A stretch of 64,000 nt of DNA. Origin: Ianthella basta (taxonomy: Eukaryota; Porifera; Demospongiae; Verongiida; Ianthellidae). The notes under the pieces are model-generated. The model was not told the origin of the DNA, searched no databases, and saw only the letters and a list, made by a program, of their open reading frames with translations. This document shows positions 44,990-61,784 of this stretch, one piece after another (within the stretch, counting starts at the first letter, position 1; each line of letters begins with the position of its first letter). Where the stretch lies: assembly GCA_964019415.1 (NCBI GenBank), contig OZ025888.1, positions 121,001-185,000 of the forward strand, given 5' to 3'. Made by a program: the position numbers and the translations under genes.

Positions 44990-46509
44990 AGTGTTGAACT
45001 TGGAATCAGAGAAGTCATCAAGTTTTGAAGCTAAGGAAAGTGGTCGAACTTCAATGTCTTGTACAATCAATGCATGTTACAATCTTTCCTCAAACAGTTT
45101 ATCTCTCAAGCCATGCTGGAGTGAACAGCACACACATGCTTGTGGTCAATCACAAGTTAGAACCCTGCCAAGTTGGCCATGTTGTGGTGTGAGATGTTTA
45201 CACATCATGCAAAGCTAGTTTGTTCTATAATTAGCAACAAACACACTACAAAACACAACCAGGGCATTCCAAATGGTGCCCATCATGTCCTAATGTGCCC
45301 ACATGATGATAATATGGGATGAGCTCCCTCCCCTTTCGGTAGGGCTTCAGGTGAGGTCACTGTGGATTACCCCAGCTTCTCATCTCCTGAGGTGGGGCTT
45401 CAGAGATGAGCTCATGCACACACACACACAGAGGGCTCTCTGTGACAGTGCTGACCCATCACCTGAGCAGCCACACAAGTGTCAGGCCGAGGAGGCTGTC
45501 CCTTGTCAGCCCAGAGGAGTAAACAGGAGCCTTTTCTCAGGCTTCTCTTCATGCTCCACTCCACATGACATCACAATGTAATCACATGCCAGAGGGCAAG
45601 ACATCACTGAACCTCCTGAAGGTCACTTGACATCACAACATTGTCTCAACTCTTATAATTAATCCCATTAGCCAAGTTCCATAAACACACACTGAATATA
45701 TATTATGCCATGTCATAAGATGTCCTGCTGTAGTGTTTGGTGAATACATGCATGCACACACCATGTTAATTAGATAAGATAGCATATGCACCTTTAGGGC
45801 TTCACACAAATAGGCACAATACACACACACACACACACACACAACACAAAGCACGTACACACACACACACACACACACACAACACAAAGCACGTACACAC
45901 ACACACACACACACACATGCAGACACACCCACACACATCACGTGCAACAAGAAAAGTACACTTCATGCTTCAAATTCATTGTCCAATTAGTATGGAGCAG
46001 TGTTACCATGACAACAACAACAGCCTTACGCAAGATGATACAGCTGATAAAGTGTATACAAAAGTAATTGTGAGTGCTTACGTTGTAGTACACGAGAGAT
46101 ATAGCCACAAACAACAAACAAGAAACAAAATAAACACCTGCCATATAAGGAGTAAGGTGCGTTTGACACCTGACAAAGATGTACATGCAGAGAATGACGT
46201 AAGGATACAGAGAGAAGGTAAGTGACATTATGTCACCAAAAGTAGCTAATACTGGGTGAGGAGTGACAGAGAATGGTGTGACGTGTCATTAGCGTGACAT
46301 GTAATGTGTGACAAGAGGAAGTGACAGTGGTCTCCAAATTTGACGGGCCGGTCGGCAGAAATTGTACAAAAATAAAATTAAAAATGAATGAATAAGATGA
46401 CACAACCTTGAGAACTAGTGGTTTGTGTATGCTTGGCAAGTCAAAATAAAGAAACTGTTCGTATAAATACGCACAAAATGATATGTCTTTCCTAAGTGTG
46501 GTTTGTGGT
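44990..46509. other. Spacer and possible RUNX 3' region
   Basis: No gene recognised. It holds three short CA tracts with a repeated AACACAAAGCACGTA segment at 45842-45860 and 45881-45897. The RUNX 3' UTR may extend into it. Confidence 0.45.
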
Positions 46510-51046
<4,537 letters not shown>

Positions 51047-51179
51047 TCAGCTTCTTCAGGCGTGGCCCGACACCGCTTCCGCCTCCTGCCAAACTTCTCT
51101 TTGGATGTGACTGAGGACTTGCCCGGCAGGGATCGGGACAAAGAAGGCAAACGTGACAACGGGAAATAGAGGATTATAC

Positions 51180-52306
51180 GGTATCGCCACTGGCAGTGTT
51201 GGAGCACTTGAATGGCCTCTGCTGTTCGCTTGTAGGAGCCTTCCTTTGCGCACGCTACGCGGGATCGTGTTGCATTCACCTCTGGGAGCTTGGTTACTGG
51301 TCGGAGCAGTGTCTGGTAGCCTTGAAAGCTACAACTGAAGTCGTAGCGCGTCTTAGAAAGCTAACTTCAAAAAATATAATGTAAATGTTGTATTGTTACT
51401 ATGGCGGTGTCTAGTACACAGTTGAGTGTACACCGAACACGAGGTGCAGCAACCGCAGGAATGTTGTGACGTCATAACCCCACCCTCTTTAATTACCTGC
51501 TGAATCGGCGGGCAATTTCATTTTGTTGTTGACTGCTCGTAACACGCAGGCGTGTCCTTGTGTCAGCTCATCATAGAGAGAGACAAACTGTTATCGATAC
51601 TCGAGCATTGCTAGAAGGAAGGCGAGTCCATGCTAGTGAGCTCATTCCTTGTAGTGTTACAACAGGACACCCCACCCTACAGAGCACCAGTCACACTCGA
51701 GCATTCATGTGTGTCCAGAGCGTGCTGTCCAGAGCATGCTGTCCGGAGCATGCTGTCCGGAGCATGCTGTCCAGAGCACGCTGTCCGGAGCATGCTGTCC
51801 AGAGCACGCTGTCCGGAGCATGCTGTCCAGAGCATGCTGTCCAAAGCATGCTGTCCGGAGCATGCTTGCTTGCTAGTGTTCGAGTCGCTAATGGACAGAG
51901 CTGTTTTCACATTGCCTATGTCACAGACCCAGTCTCCATTCTGAACACTGACTGGCCAGGTGCCCCCTTGATCTCTAGCTTGATGTGTGGCAAAGTTATG
52001 ACAACAGAGCATGCAGTCATGTCATGTCATGTCATATGACATGTAACATGACAAGAGCCTGTGTCAGTGACATCACATAACACAGGAACTGTATGTCAGT
52101 AGCATGCACATTCACACATACTCAAATGCTGCATTGAATTCAAAGTGCAGTGAATACCAAATGTGTGTGCACACGCATCATGTACACATGTCTGTCCTCT
52201 CATACAATTGAAGTACATGCTACCACATTCCTGTACATAATGGAAACTATTGTGTGCAGAGGGTGTCGAGCACAAATCCACTTTATACAAAATGAGACAG
52301 GGCATT

Positions 52307-52347
<41 letters not shown>

Positions 52348-52378
52348 AACTGCGGTGATAAGGCTGGTGTCTCCGCAG
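51180..52378. other. Region between RUNX 5' end and the unidentified plus-strand exons
   Basis: Contains the 15-bp minisatellite and a short GT tract at 52309-52341. A frame at about 51886-51995 (VRVANGQSCFHIAYVTDPVS) has a coding-like composition and might be an upstream exon of the plus-strand gene, but its donor is not convincing. Confidence 0.35.
51716..51866. repeat. 15-bp minisatellite with GCATGC cores
   Basis: About ten units of GAGCATGCTGTCCAG or GAGCATGCTGTCCGG, some with CACGCT in place of CATGCT. It lies about 800 bp upstream of the RUNX start codon. Confidence 0.9.
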
Positions 52379-52731
52379 CCAACGGTGCCACCGGTCTTGT
52401 TGCCACCCGCTGGCTCACCCCTTTCATGGGGTCCACTTAGCCAAGTCTTGGCTGTGGTATTACAAGTACAAGTACAAGTGTGTGTGTGTGTGTGTGCACT
52501 CAGTCATTCAAAATGGCTGCTCCGTAGTATGTGCTAACGTGTTCATTCTTGTTACTGTGTGTATATAATGTCTTCTCCAGTGCCATTCAGTCAGTGAAGA
52601 GAGCTGAAGTACATAACCCACCACTACTGGTTGCCGGCCTCCAGAGCGCAAGTGTGCCTTCTCTAATTGAAGGTCAATTGCTTGTCAGTGATAACCCACT
52701 TGCTGGGGCCCTGCAGCAGTGGGAGGACTGA
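52379..52731 (+). CDS. Last two exons of an unidentified plus-strand gene
   Basis: Exon 52379-52479 follows acceptor GTCTCCGCAG and encodes PTVPPVLLPPAGSPLSWGPL. It ends in phase 2 at a GTGTGTGTG donor. Exon 52581-52731 follows acceptor TGTCTTCTCCAG and encodes AIQSVKRAEVHNPPLLVAGL, then DNPLAGALQQWED and a stop. The phases agree and the composition looks coding. I do not recognise the family. Upstream exons were not securely found; transcription would be divergent from RUNX. Confidence 0.5.
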
Positions 52732-54335
52732 CACACCAAACATTGCCACAGGACATTATTTCACTATGGCTGTCACAAAGTTGTATTCCACAAAAGTTGG
52801 TTGAAGAATTGTCACTTAAACATGAATAGAATGCATATTCAGCTCATGCGCCTTCAGGTAGCGAGTTACATATCAACCTTTCACACATACACATATAGTT
52901 GAAATATCCTTCTTGCATGCTCAGTGTTCTCTAGCTCTCCATAGCCTCTCCTCATGTGGTTCTATTACATGCATTGATCTCATCAATAGCCAATAATTAC
53001 GGAGTTACCATGCATGCATGCAACAACTTATTATACAATACCACTACCACTACAACTGTATTAAATAATAGGATTGATAAGGTGTAGGTCGTGTGGGTTG
53101 CACCTTCGGAGTGCCTGTTATCCTGTAGAGAACACTGCGCTCACTCGATCGAGCTGCTTGGGCAATAATACAGCATTGTCTGCTGTGTACACGAGGCCTG
53201 CAACAATGCTGGGAGGCCACGCTTGGTCGGGCAGTAGCATATACAAGTGCACAGGTCACGTTTCACATCAAATTGGATACTGTAACATGCAGCTACTAAT
53301 GACTGCGTGTGTTTGTGTGTAGTGGAGTCATTGTAAACATGTTCTTCTCATCAGTCCGTGGGTGAACGTGATCTTAGCCCACGACAGTATATACCGTCAA
53401 TAGCCATATGGCCTGAATGTGAGTACAATGTCAGGTGTGCATGTACAAAGGTGTATAGTGTAATGTTATAGTACAGTACTGCATGTGGTGAGTAGCACAG
53501 TGCAGTGGGCGCCATGCATCGCAAATGTGGAGCAGCACAGAGCAAGATTAACAAGTACAGTGTCTGTTGCGCAATGGCTAGACTAACACCCATAGATAGC
53601 TAGCAGAGCCAATAGCTGGTCACTTCAGTTAGAATTGCACTGTTGTCCTCACACTGTACTTGACACAAGGACCTGTATCAAGTGTTCATAGCTAACTGCA
53701 CCGACATGAACGCTAACATCCTCATCACTAAAGGAACCTGAACTAGGAATTCCAATCAAACGACAAAGTGTCTCGGATAAGAGGAGATTCCTATAGCCTA
53801 TGGCTACACATAACTGGTGGTGTTTACACATGCACATTCCATTGATGGGCCTCTAGCTGCCGTGATGTCATGAAGTGCTAGGTTTGAAGTGCACCAGACG
53901 CTTTAAAGGACTGGCAATTAAAACAGAAGCAGAGCATGACTGGCCAGATTGAGCTCACCAGAGGCAGTGCAAGGGTCATTGTGTGACATCATACGACATC
54001 ATACTGTTGTGTTGACTGTGTGAGTGACTGAACTGCCAGCTAGCACTTACTGGCTATTACTGTTATTGTGTACATTAACAACTATCACATTACCATAGCA
54101 ACAGCTCTCTGAATAGCACACGCTGTCACAGCTTGGTCATTGAAGACTGGCCCCTCAAAACAACCACTCCAATGAACTGCCCCAACAACTGTAGCTGCAG
54201 TGTACAGCGACCGAAGCACACACGTGTGCTCCTTCCCTTCCATCCTCCATTGACCGCCCACACATGTCCTGTTCGTGTTTTGTCTGTACACATCTACACA
54301 ATGCTTGTAGCTAACACTACACACTCTACCATTTA
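52732..54335. other. Spacer with no recognised gene
   Basis: Ordinary-complexity DNA; several short frames on both strands, none with a recognisable motif. Confidence 0.5.
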
Positions 54336-54342
54336 CACAGCA

Positions 54343-55442
54343 CCACGGGCACCTACACAGTACCACGGGCACCTACACAGCACCACGGGCACCTACACAG
54401 CACCACGGGCACCTACACAGCACCACGGGCACCTACACAGCACCACGGGCACCTACACAGCACCACGGGCACCTACACAGTACCACGGGCACCTACACAG
54501 CACCACGGGCACCTACACAGTACCACGGGCACCTACACAGTACCACGGGCACCTACACAGTACCACGGGTACCTACACAGTACCACGGGCACCTACACAG
54601 CACCACGGGCACCTACACAGTACCACGGGCACCTACACAGCACCACGGGCACCTACACAGTACCACGGGCACCTACACAGTACCACGGGTACCTACACAG
54701 TACCACGGGCACCTACACAGTACCACGGGCACCTACACAGCACCACGGGCACCTACACAGCACCACGGGCACCTACACAGTACCACGGGCACCTACACAG
54801 CACCACGGGTACCTACACAGTACCACGGGCACCTACACAGTACCACGGGCACCTACACAGTACCACGGGCACCTACACAGCACCACGGGCACCTACACAG
54901 TACCACGGGCACCTACACAGTACCACGGGTACCTACACAGTACCACGGGCACCTACACAGTACCACGGGCACCTACACAGTACCACGGGCACCTACACAG
55001 CACCACGGGCACCTACACAGTACCACGGGCACCTACACAGCACCACGGGCACCTACACAGTACCACGGGCACCTACACAGTACCACGGGCACCTACACAG
55101 TACCACGGGCACCTACACAGCACCATGGGCACCTACACAGCACCACGGGCACCTACACAGCACCACGGGCACCTACACAGCACCACGGGCACCTACACAG
55201 CACCACGGGCACCTACACAGTACCACGGGCACCTACACAGTACCACGGGCACCTACACAGTACCACGGGCACCTACACAGTACCACGGGCACCTACACAG
55301 TACCACGGGCACCTACACAGCACCACGGGCACCTACACAGTACCACGGGCACCTACACAGTACCACGGGCACCTACACAGTACCACGGGCACCTACACAG
55401 TACCACGGGCACCTACACAGCACCACGGGCACCTACACAGTA
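54343..55442. repeat. 20-bp minisatellite (55 copies)
   Basis: Unit CACCACGGGCACCTACACAG with a T variant at the first position and occasional GGGTACC variants. There are no spacers between units, so it is not a CRISPR array. The long plus-strand frames (Thr-Ala-Pro-Arg-rich) depend on the lack of stop codons in the unit and are not called coding. Confidence 0.97.
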
Positions 55443-55676
55443 TGCACGTATGCACACTTCAACACGTTGAGCTTCACTACAGGACGGTATTCACTGGTGA
55501 CATCACAGACACAGGCTAGACCCACTTAATATGCAATTCAGTCTAACAATGTATTAACTGTGTGTAATGTATTGACTACAAGCACCACATACTGTATGTG
55601 TAGTAAGTACATGTGATTGAATAGATGTAGACATAATATCAGGGCGGGTGCTGCGGTGGGCATTACAGCGTTCAAG

Positions 55677-58600
55677 TCAGAGATTTCTGATGTCCTTTGT
55701 CACGGGCACGTTTAGTCTAATGTTGTCAATGTCCGGGGATACCAGAATCTGACAGCCAAGGCGTGATCTGTGTGAGGAGAAGGCAATGACAGAGGGTAAC
55801 GGAATGAATTAATGTGTATGTAGTTAGAGAGGGATGGGGTGGGGTGGTATCAGAGAGGGAGGGGAGGGGTGGGGAGGGGTGGAGCGAGGGAGGGGAGGGG
55901 TGGGGCGAGAGAGGGGAGGGGTGGAGCGAGGGAGGGGAGGGGTGGAGCGAGGGAGGGGAGGGGTGGGGCGAGAGGGGAGGGGTGGGGTGAGAGAGGATAG
56001 TAGGGATGGAGAGAGGTGTGGACAAACATCAAAAGTTGTCTAACAATCCCACTCTAAACTGCAGCCCCTCCCCATTCTTGTGTGGTTCATATCTAGCATT
56101 TTGAGACATTTGAATTGGAATGAAATGATAGACAAATAATAACTAAAGACGAAACATTAGATTGAAGACGAAACTTAAGAACTTAAAGCACATTCCTTTG
56201 GTAACATTCTTGGTCGCCTCTCAGTTTGCCTGAAACCCATTCCTACTTCAACTGTTAAGCTGGTTTGGGTGTTGGACCAAAAGTTGGCAGAGTAACAAGG
56301 AGAGCAGGTGCGAAGAAGTGTTAGCGTCTTTGCTTTGACAAACCTTATACACTGCCATTTACATTGCGACAGCAGTTGATGTGTCGGCTTGCCCATTCTG
56401 GGCTGGTGTCTCAGGAACAAGCCTACCCTTTCACAGGGCAGGCATAAGGCTGAAAATAGTAAAAGGATCTCGAGAAGACTCATCACCACTGAAGGAGAAG
56501 GAACACTATCGAGTTGGCTTTACTGAAAAGAAACAAAACATTGACAGGAAGAACATGTGCAAGGAGTCTATGCCACCTTGGTCTTGAACTTGGACAGGCA
56601 GAAATTTTCTCCACTTAACAGGAAGAACCTGTGCAGTGAGTCCATGCCCCTTTGGTCTTATCTGACTCCAGCCCCAGCCTCTCAGCCTACAGCCACATTC
56701 CAGTGGGTAATTAGATAGCTTGATACAAGCGACAATGAAGTAGGGTGGGTGGCAGAATTAGAGAGCAGCAAACCATCACGAGGAAGTTATAGCAGTTATC
56801 AACATACTTTCGCACTGGGATGACATCATTAGGTTCCGGTCGATACACACAGTGCATGCATCCCATGTCTGAGAGTAGATCTGCATGTCCCCACTCCCAG
56901 TTTTCTGTTCTGAGTCCTACTTGGTGAAATACAACCCGGTATTATTACAGCTCGGTAGCACAAAGGCAGGTGAGGCTCCAGCTCCTTTGATGTCGCAATC
57001 CATCTTACCATATCATTGAAGAAGTAACTTCCAATATTCATGGCACGGCGTAATATTTGAGAATCATGGCATGAGGGCTTAGGATGCCACCACACAGATC
57101 TTGCTATGGCGTATGGAGAAGATCAGCTTGGAGGTCACCACTTGAATGGGAATCAACAGCTCAGATACTGTCCCCTTGTGTGCTGTGTACACCTCCCCCC
57201 CCCCCCCCCCCCGTGTGCTGTGTACACCTCTCCACCCCCCCCCCTGTGTGTTGTGTACACCTCTCCACCCCCCCCCCCCCCCCCTGTGTGCTGTGTACAC
57301 CTCTCCACCACCCCTTGTGTGCTGTGTACACCTCACCCCCCCCTTGTGTGCTGTGTACACCTCACCCCCCCCCCCGTGTGTGCTGTGTACACCTCACCCC
57401 CCCCCCTGTGTGCTGTGTACACCTCACCCCCCCCCCGTGTGTGCTGTGTACACCTCACCACCCACACCCCCTGTGTGCTGTGTACACCTCTCCACCCCCC
57501 CCCCCTGTGTGCTGTGTACACCTCACCCCCCCCCCCCCGTGTGTGCTGTGTACACCTCACCCCCCCCTTGTGTGCTGTGTACACCTCACCCCCCCCCCCC
57601 CCCCCCGTGTGTGCTGTGTACACCTCACCCCCCCCCCTGTGTGCTGTGTACACCTCCCCCCCCCCCCCCTGTGTGCTGTGTACACCTCTCCACTCACGTG
57701 TCTGTGGGACTATAAGCCAGGTCCAACATGTCCTGCTCTTCATCTGTCAGTGGGTCTGGTATCTTGCTGTACCACTCTGGGTCCACCACCAGATGGCAGG
57801 TGGAGCAGGCCAGGGTGCCCTCACACGCACCTGGGGAGGACGGGAGGGGAGGAGGATGGGAGCGAGAAGGAGCGGAGGATGGGAGCGAGAAGGGGAGGAG
57901 GATGGGAGCGAGAAGGGGAGGAGGATGGGAGTGAGAAGGGGAGGAGGATGGGAGTGAGAAGGGGAGGAGGATGGGAGTGAGAAGGGGAGGAGGATGGGAG
58001 CGAGTAGGGGAGGAGGATGGGAGCGAGAAGGGGAGGAGGATGGGAGCGAGAAGGGGAGGAGGATGGGAGTGAGAAGGGGAGGAGGATGGGAGTGAGAAGG
58101 GGAGGGGGTACTGGTTGTGTAAAGTATGGGCAGGAGTGGGAAGGCAGACAGGAGGAGATTACAGCATATGACAGTTTAGCAGTAGTGTGATAAGGTAAGT
58201 AGGTGGTAGTCTCCCTACAGTGACGTGACAGCCAAGGTACGGTCGATTTCATTGGTTGTACACGGCCAAACATGACAAAGTGGCTAGCTGACATTCCTAG
58301 CACACACTCAGGACACAGAGGGAAAGAAATGCTTTAGTGAATACAGTAATTAGATCACACCTTGTACTTCACGACCGCTAGAAGGTGCAAAGTAAAGGAA
58401 ATCTTTAAAGTTTGCATAAGTAGAGTCAAACAGATAGTGCAAACACAACTTCATGAATGGTTCTGTCATTGGTCTGGAATCTTTGCCATTAGAGAGGTGA
58501 AATCGCACTTAGGAAGGCAGGCAGCTTGCTGTACGACTTTACTGGAGAAGACCTGCCCTCAGAGGCAGAGTGAGGCCCAACACACGAGATGCTACAATCA

Positions 58601-59910
58601 GTTGAACACAGCAGGTACATAAGCGTGTATGTAGGATGGAGAACTCTCTACTGCTATGCTTGGCTCTATGCAGTCACAATCTATGAATACTATTAACGCA
58701 ATTGTGACCTCATTGGCCAATAGGTCAAATGCAAAAGGTGTGAACTAATTACTACGTCATTTAAATGGTCTCTTCCGCACAGTGCTCCCGACATCTGATA
58801 GTGAGGGTCTAGCTAGCCAGACACACATGACTTGAAGTTACGTACATGTGACAAAGTACATATATTTCACTAAATAGCAAATAAAACTCATCACCAGTCA
58901 CAGGACTGACGAGGTGAGGGTGAAGAGGTGAGGGTGAAGAGGTGAGGGTGAAGAAGAATGCAGGGGCAAAGATAAGATCAGCACTATCTAAGGCCAAAGA
59001 AGGAAAGTAGGAGATGTGTGGTATCGAAGAGTGTGGCAAAGACATGGACATTGACAGTTGGGGGGACAGGGGGGGCAAACAGGTGAGGGGGAGGGGTTGG
59101 GGGGACAGGGGGGGCAAACAGGTGAGGGGGAGGGGTTGGGGGGACAGGGGGGCAAGGGGACAGGTGAGGGGGACGGGTGGGGGACAGGGGGAAAGGTGGG
59201 GGGAAAGTAGGACAGGTGGGAAGACGGGTGGGGGGACAGGTGAGGGAGACAGGGGAACAAGTGAGGGGGACAGGTGGGGGGACAAGTGAGGGGACAGGTG
59301 GGGGGACAGGTGGGGGACAAGTGAGGGGGACAGGGGGACGGTGGGGGGACAGGTGGGGGGACAGGTGGGGGGACAAGTGAGAGGGACAGGTAGGGGACAG
59401 GGGGACAGGTGGGGGGACGGGGACAGGTGGGGGGGAAAGGTGGGGGGAAAGTAGACAGGTGGGGAGACGGGTGGGGGGACAGGTGAGGGAGACAGGGGAA
59501 CAAGTGAGGGGACAGGGGGACAGGTGGGGGGACAGGTGGGGGACAAGTTAGGGGGACAGGGGGGACAGGTGGGGGGACAGGTGGGGGGACAGGTGGGGAG
59601 ACAAGTGAGGGGGACAGGTGGGGGGACAGGGAGGATAGAGTGGGACAGGGAGGAAAGATGGGGGGAGAGGTGGGAGGGATGTGTGGGTAGGACAAGTTGT
59701 GGAAGAGGGGAACAGGTGTGGGGACAGCTGTGGGGGAGGTCAGTGCAGTGACACAGTCACACTGAGTGCTGATGAGAACCCTTCAGGCCTTAGCTCTGCT
59801 CACCTTCCACGTCAATGTCATACTGCTTGGCCACCTCCAGAAGAGTGTCCCCAACTTTGGCCTGAACACTGTGCTCCACTCCGTCCCGGTCCACAAACAC
59901 CACCGTCACA
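55677..59910 (-). CDS. FDX1: Mitochondrial adrenodoxin-type [2Fe-2S] ferredoxin (5' exon missing)
   Basis: Electron carrier between ferredoxin reductase and mitochondrial P450s or Fe-S assembly. Three exons: 59910-59804, 57830-57698 and 55767-55677, joined in phase (about 110 residues found). Exon A reads [20 protein letters not shown]. Exon B reads [13 protein letters not shown] with three of the four cluster cysteines (C-x5-C-x2-C) and [11 protein letters not shown], typical of the FDX1 group. Exon C reads SRLGCQI with the fourth cysteine and ends KDIRNL. Exon A starts in phase 2, so an upstream exon with the mitochondrial targeting sequence must exist; I could not locate it up to 64000. 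FDX1 rather than FDX2 is favoured by [11 protein letters not shown] and DMLDLAY. Confidence 0.9.
55830..55995. repeat. GGGAGGGGTGG minisatellite in last FDX1 intron
   Basis: Units of GAGGGAGGGGAGGGGTGGAGC, about seven copies; polypyrimidine in gene sense. Confidence 0.88.
57180..57690. repeat. About 29-bp minisatellite with variable C runs
   Basis: TGTGTGCTGTGTACACCTCA followed by 5-18 C; about 17 copies with the C run length changing from unit to unit. Lies in the FDX1 intron beside exon B. Confidence 0.93.
57832..58110. repeat. About 21-bp minisatellite (GGGAGGAGGATGGGAGCGAGA)
   Basis: About 13 units with GAGCGAG/GAGTGAG variants, directly upstream (gene sense) of FDX1 exon B. Confidence 0.9.
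58900..59740. repeat. G-rich minisatellite (GGGGGACAGGTG)n in FDX1 intron
   Basis: About 800 bp of GGGGACAGGTGGGGGGACAG-like units with a larger internal duplication (similar blocks near 59200 and 59440). High G-quadruplex potential on the plus strand. Confidence 0.92.
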
Positions 59911-60004
59911 CTGCACACACACACACACACATCACAGCAACACAATGGATATGCACACTCTACATGCAGTGTGGACACACTAATGAGCACAACACTTCCC
60001 ACTG

Positions 60005-60670
60005 ACCACGGTGCATGGATCTGTCATGGCGTAAAAGCTCCCCCCAAAATGGTTCCGCCGGGCCAAAAACAGCAGAAAATGGCTGCCGTAATGGTTCCAC
60101 CATAGTGACGAAGTCCCTTTCGTCTCCCTATATTCGTTGTTGAACAAAATCATCTTCTCATCGAATGAAATTGCCTATAATTGCCTCACCTATAAATCGA
60201 ACCAAAGTGCCCATCCAATGAACGAAATCGCCTTTTCATCGAACGAAACATGGTATCCTGGATTGAGAATGCGTCCCAACTTGGGAAGGATGTCAGAGTA
60301 CAAGTACAAGATGAATCTGACCGTCAGTTCGCGCTGGTGCTGGTGATTTAGCCGAGGGGGAACCATTTCAGTTACTGTTTCGATTCTGCGGGGGGTCTAA
60401 TTATGGGGGGGGGGGGGGCATATTTGGCATGACAGCTCTCTCTTAGTATCACGCACACACGCACACACACACACGCACGCGCACACACCCAACCTCTGTT
60501 GCTACACAAACAGCTATCACCAAAGTGAGCACCAGCACAGACAACACATTGCCCTGCTCACTGACACAAGCCACCAGCACCTGGTGATGGGTGAGCTACA
60601 CACACACACAGCGTGAGAGGGAACTGCTGAAGCACCGGCTCTTGTTGTTCCAAACCATCTCGAGTTGAAA
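60005..60670. other. Region upstream of FDX1 exon A
   Basis: Contains AAAATGGTTCC-type segments near 60045 and 60362 in opposite orientation and a G12 run near 60407, perhaps an old inverted-repeat element. The missing first exon of FDX1 was not recognised. Confidence 0.35.
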
Positions 60671-60675
60671 TTTGA

Positions 60676-61713
60676 AATTTGTGAGCAGATTTGAGAAAAG
60701 GTCCAATTTCGCACAATATGTAAACAATAGGTTGAACAAAGGCTAATCACTGGATATTACACCAACCAGCCTTCTACACCGAAGTGTCTCAGGAGGCTGG
60801 GGGGCCGGAGCCCTATTGATGGCAACCAGTGATCGCCCTCCCCCATTACTAGTCATCCTACAAAGATGGAAGAGCCACAGACAGCTGTTTCGCCCTGATT
60901 GGGGCTCATCAGTGTGGCGTACTGATGGAATGCAGGACGAGTAGACGATCCTGAAACACTGGTAGGCTGGTAGGCGTAATATCCAGTGATTAGCCTTTGT
61001 TCAACCTAGCCCGGCCTGGCCGTTGCAGTGGCTTACTGCAATGAACCGACCTCTCATGTAAACAATAGCTACGGGCAAAAACAGTCGCATGGGTGACATT
61101 TCAGCAAAATTTGGCTTTTGGCATCATTCATATCTATGGTACGGTCCCTACCTTCTGGCCAAGTTTGAAGCCTATAGTCTGTCTCTGAAGCTCAAACGAA
61201 GACTGCAAAGTTACACGGTTGACCGTCATGCGTGACGTATATGGATGATTCAAGTGAGCGTGAAAAGCTACGCACGTTATTCATGGCAACCAGGTCCTGC
61301 TGAAGTCAATATACGTATACTAATTTATCTTTTTTGATGAACTTGGAGTCCTTGTTGTGCTGAAGACGAGGCAGATATGCTTCCCACGACGACCACCCCA
61401 ACGCATCCGCCATTTTGGCTATAACCGAAAGTAAGTGTTTAAATGCTAAAATGTTAGTTCTCTAAACATGATCTGTATTGCTTCCTATTGGTTTGCATAC
61501 GTACTATTCAAAAAGCGTTTAAATGCCGTTTTCCCTATACCGTACTGAGCGTAATTTCGTACTTCAGAGAGCGTATCTCGGGAACAGGAGCAGATATCGA
61601 AGCGCAACAACGAGCAATAGACAGCTCAACCACTCCGCTTTAACAAGGTGTCACTCACTCAAAATCGACCAACTGCACGAAATTGGACCTTTTCTCAAAT
61701 CCACTCACATTTG
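60676..61713. mobile_element. Inverted-repeat-bounded element of about 1.04 kb
   Basis: The left arm (ATTTGAGAAAAGGTCCAATT at 60689-60708) and the right arm at 61678-61713 are inverted repeats of about 36 bp. A short ATG frame on the minus strand near 61415 (MADALGWSSWEAYLPRL) may be a remnant. A SINE-like element lies inside. Confidence 0.5.
60731..61055 (-). mobile_element. SINE-like insertion with 13-bp target duplication
   Basis: ATGTAAACAATAG is repeated at 60718-60730 and 61056-61068. The element carries perfect 29-bp inverted segments (GTTGAACAAAGGCTAATCAC...) at 60731 and 60979. Its core, read on the minus strand as CTGATGAGCCCC...GGGCGAAACAGCTGTC, resembles a conserved central domain that I recall from metazoan SINEs. 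The target duplication length fits LINE-mediated insertion. Family naming is inference. Confidence 0.55.
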
Positions 61714-61784
61714 AAAAATTATGTGGCAGACAGTTCATGCTAAAGGGCACAGGCTACGTAGCTTGAGGCCACAAATTACACCTA

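Noticed and set aside
46290..46350. IWRPL on the minus strand as a RUNX Groucho motif
   Set aside because: It lies mid-frame, followed by about 12 residues before a stop, without a convincing acceptor; the match is four residues and probably chance.
54133..55529. CRISPR-like array or repetitive coding gene
   Set aside because: The 20-bp units are directly adjacent with no spacers, in an animal genome; the open frames follow from the unit lacking stops.
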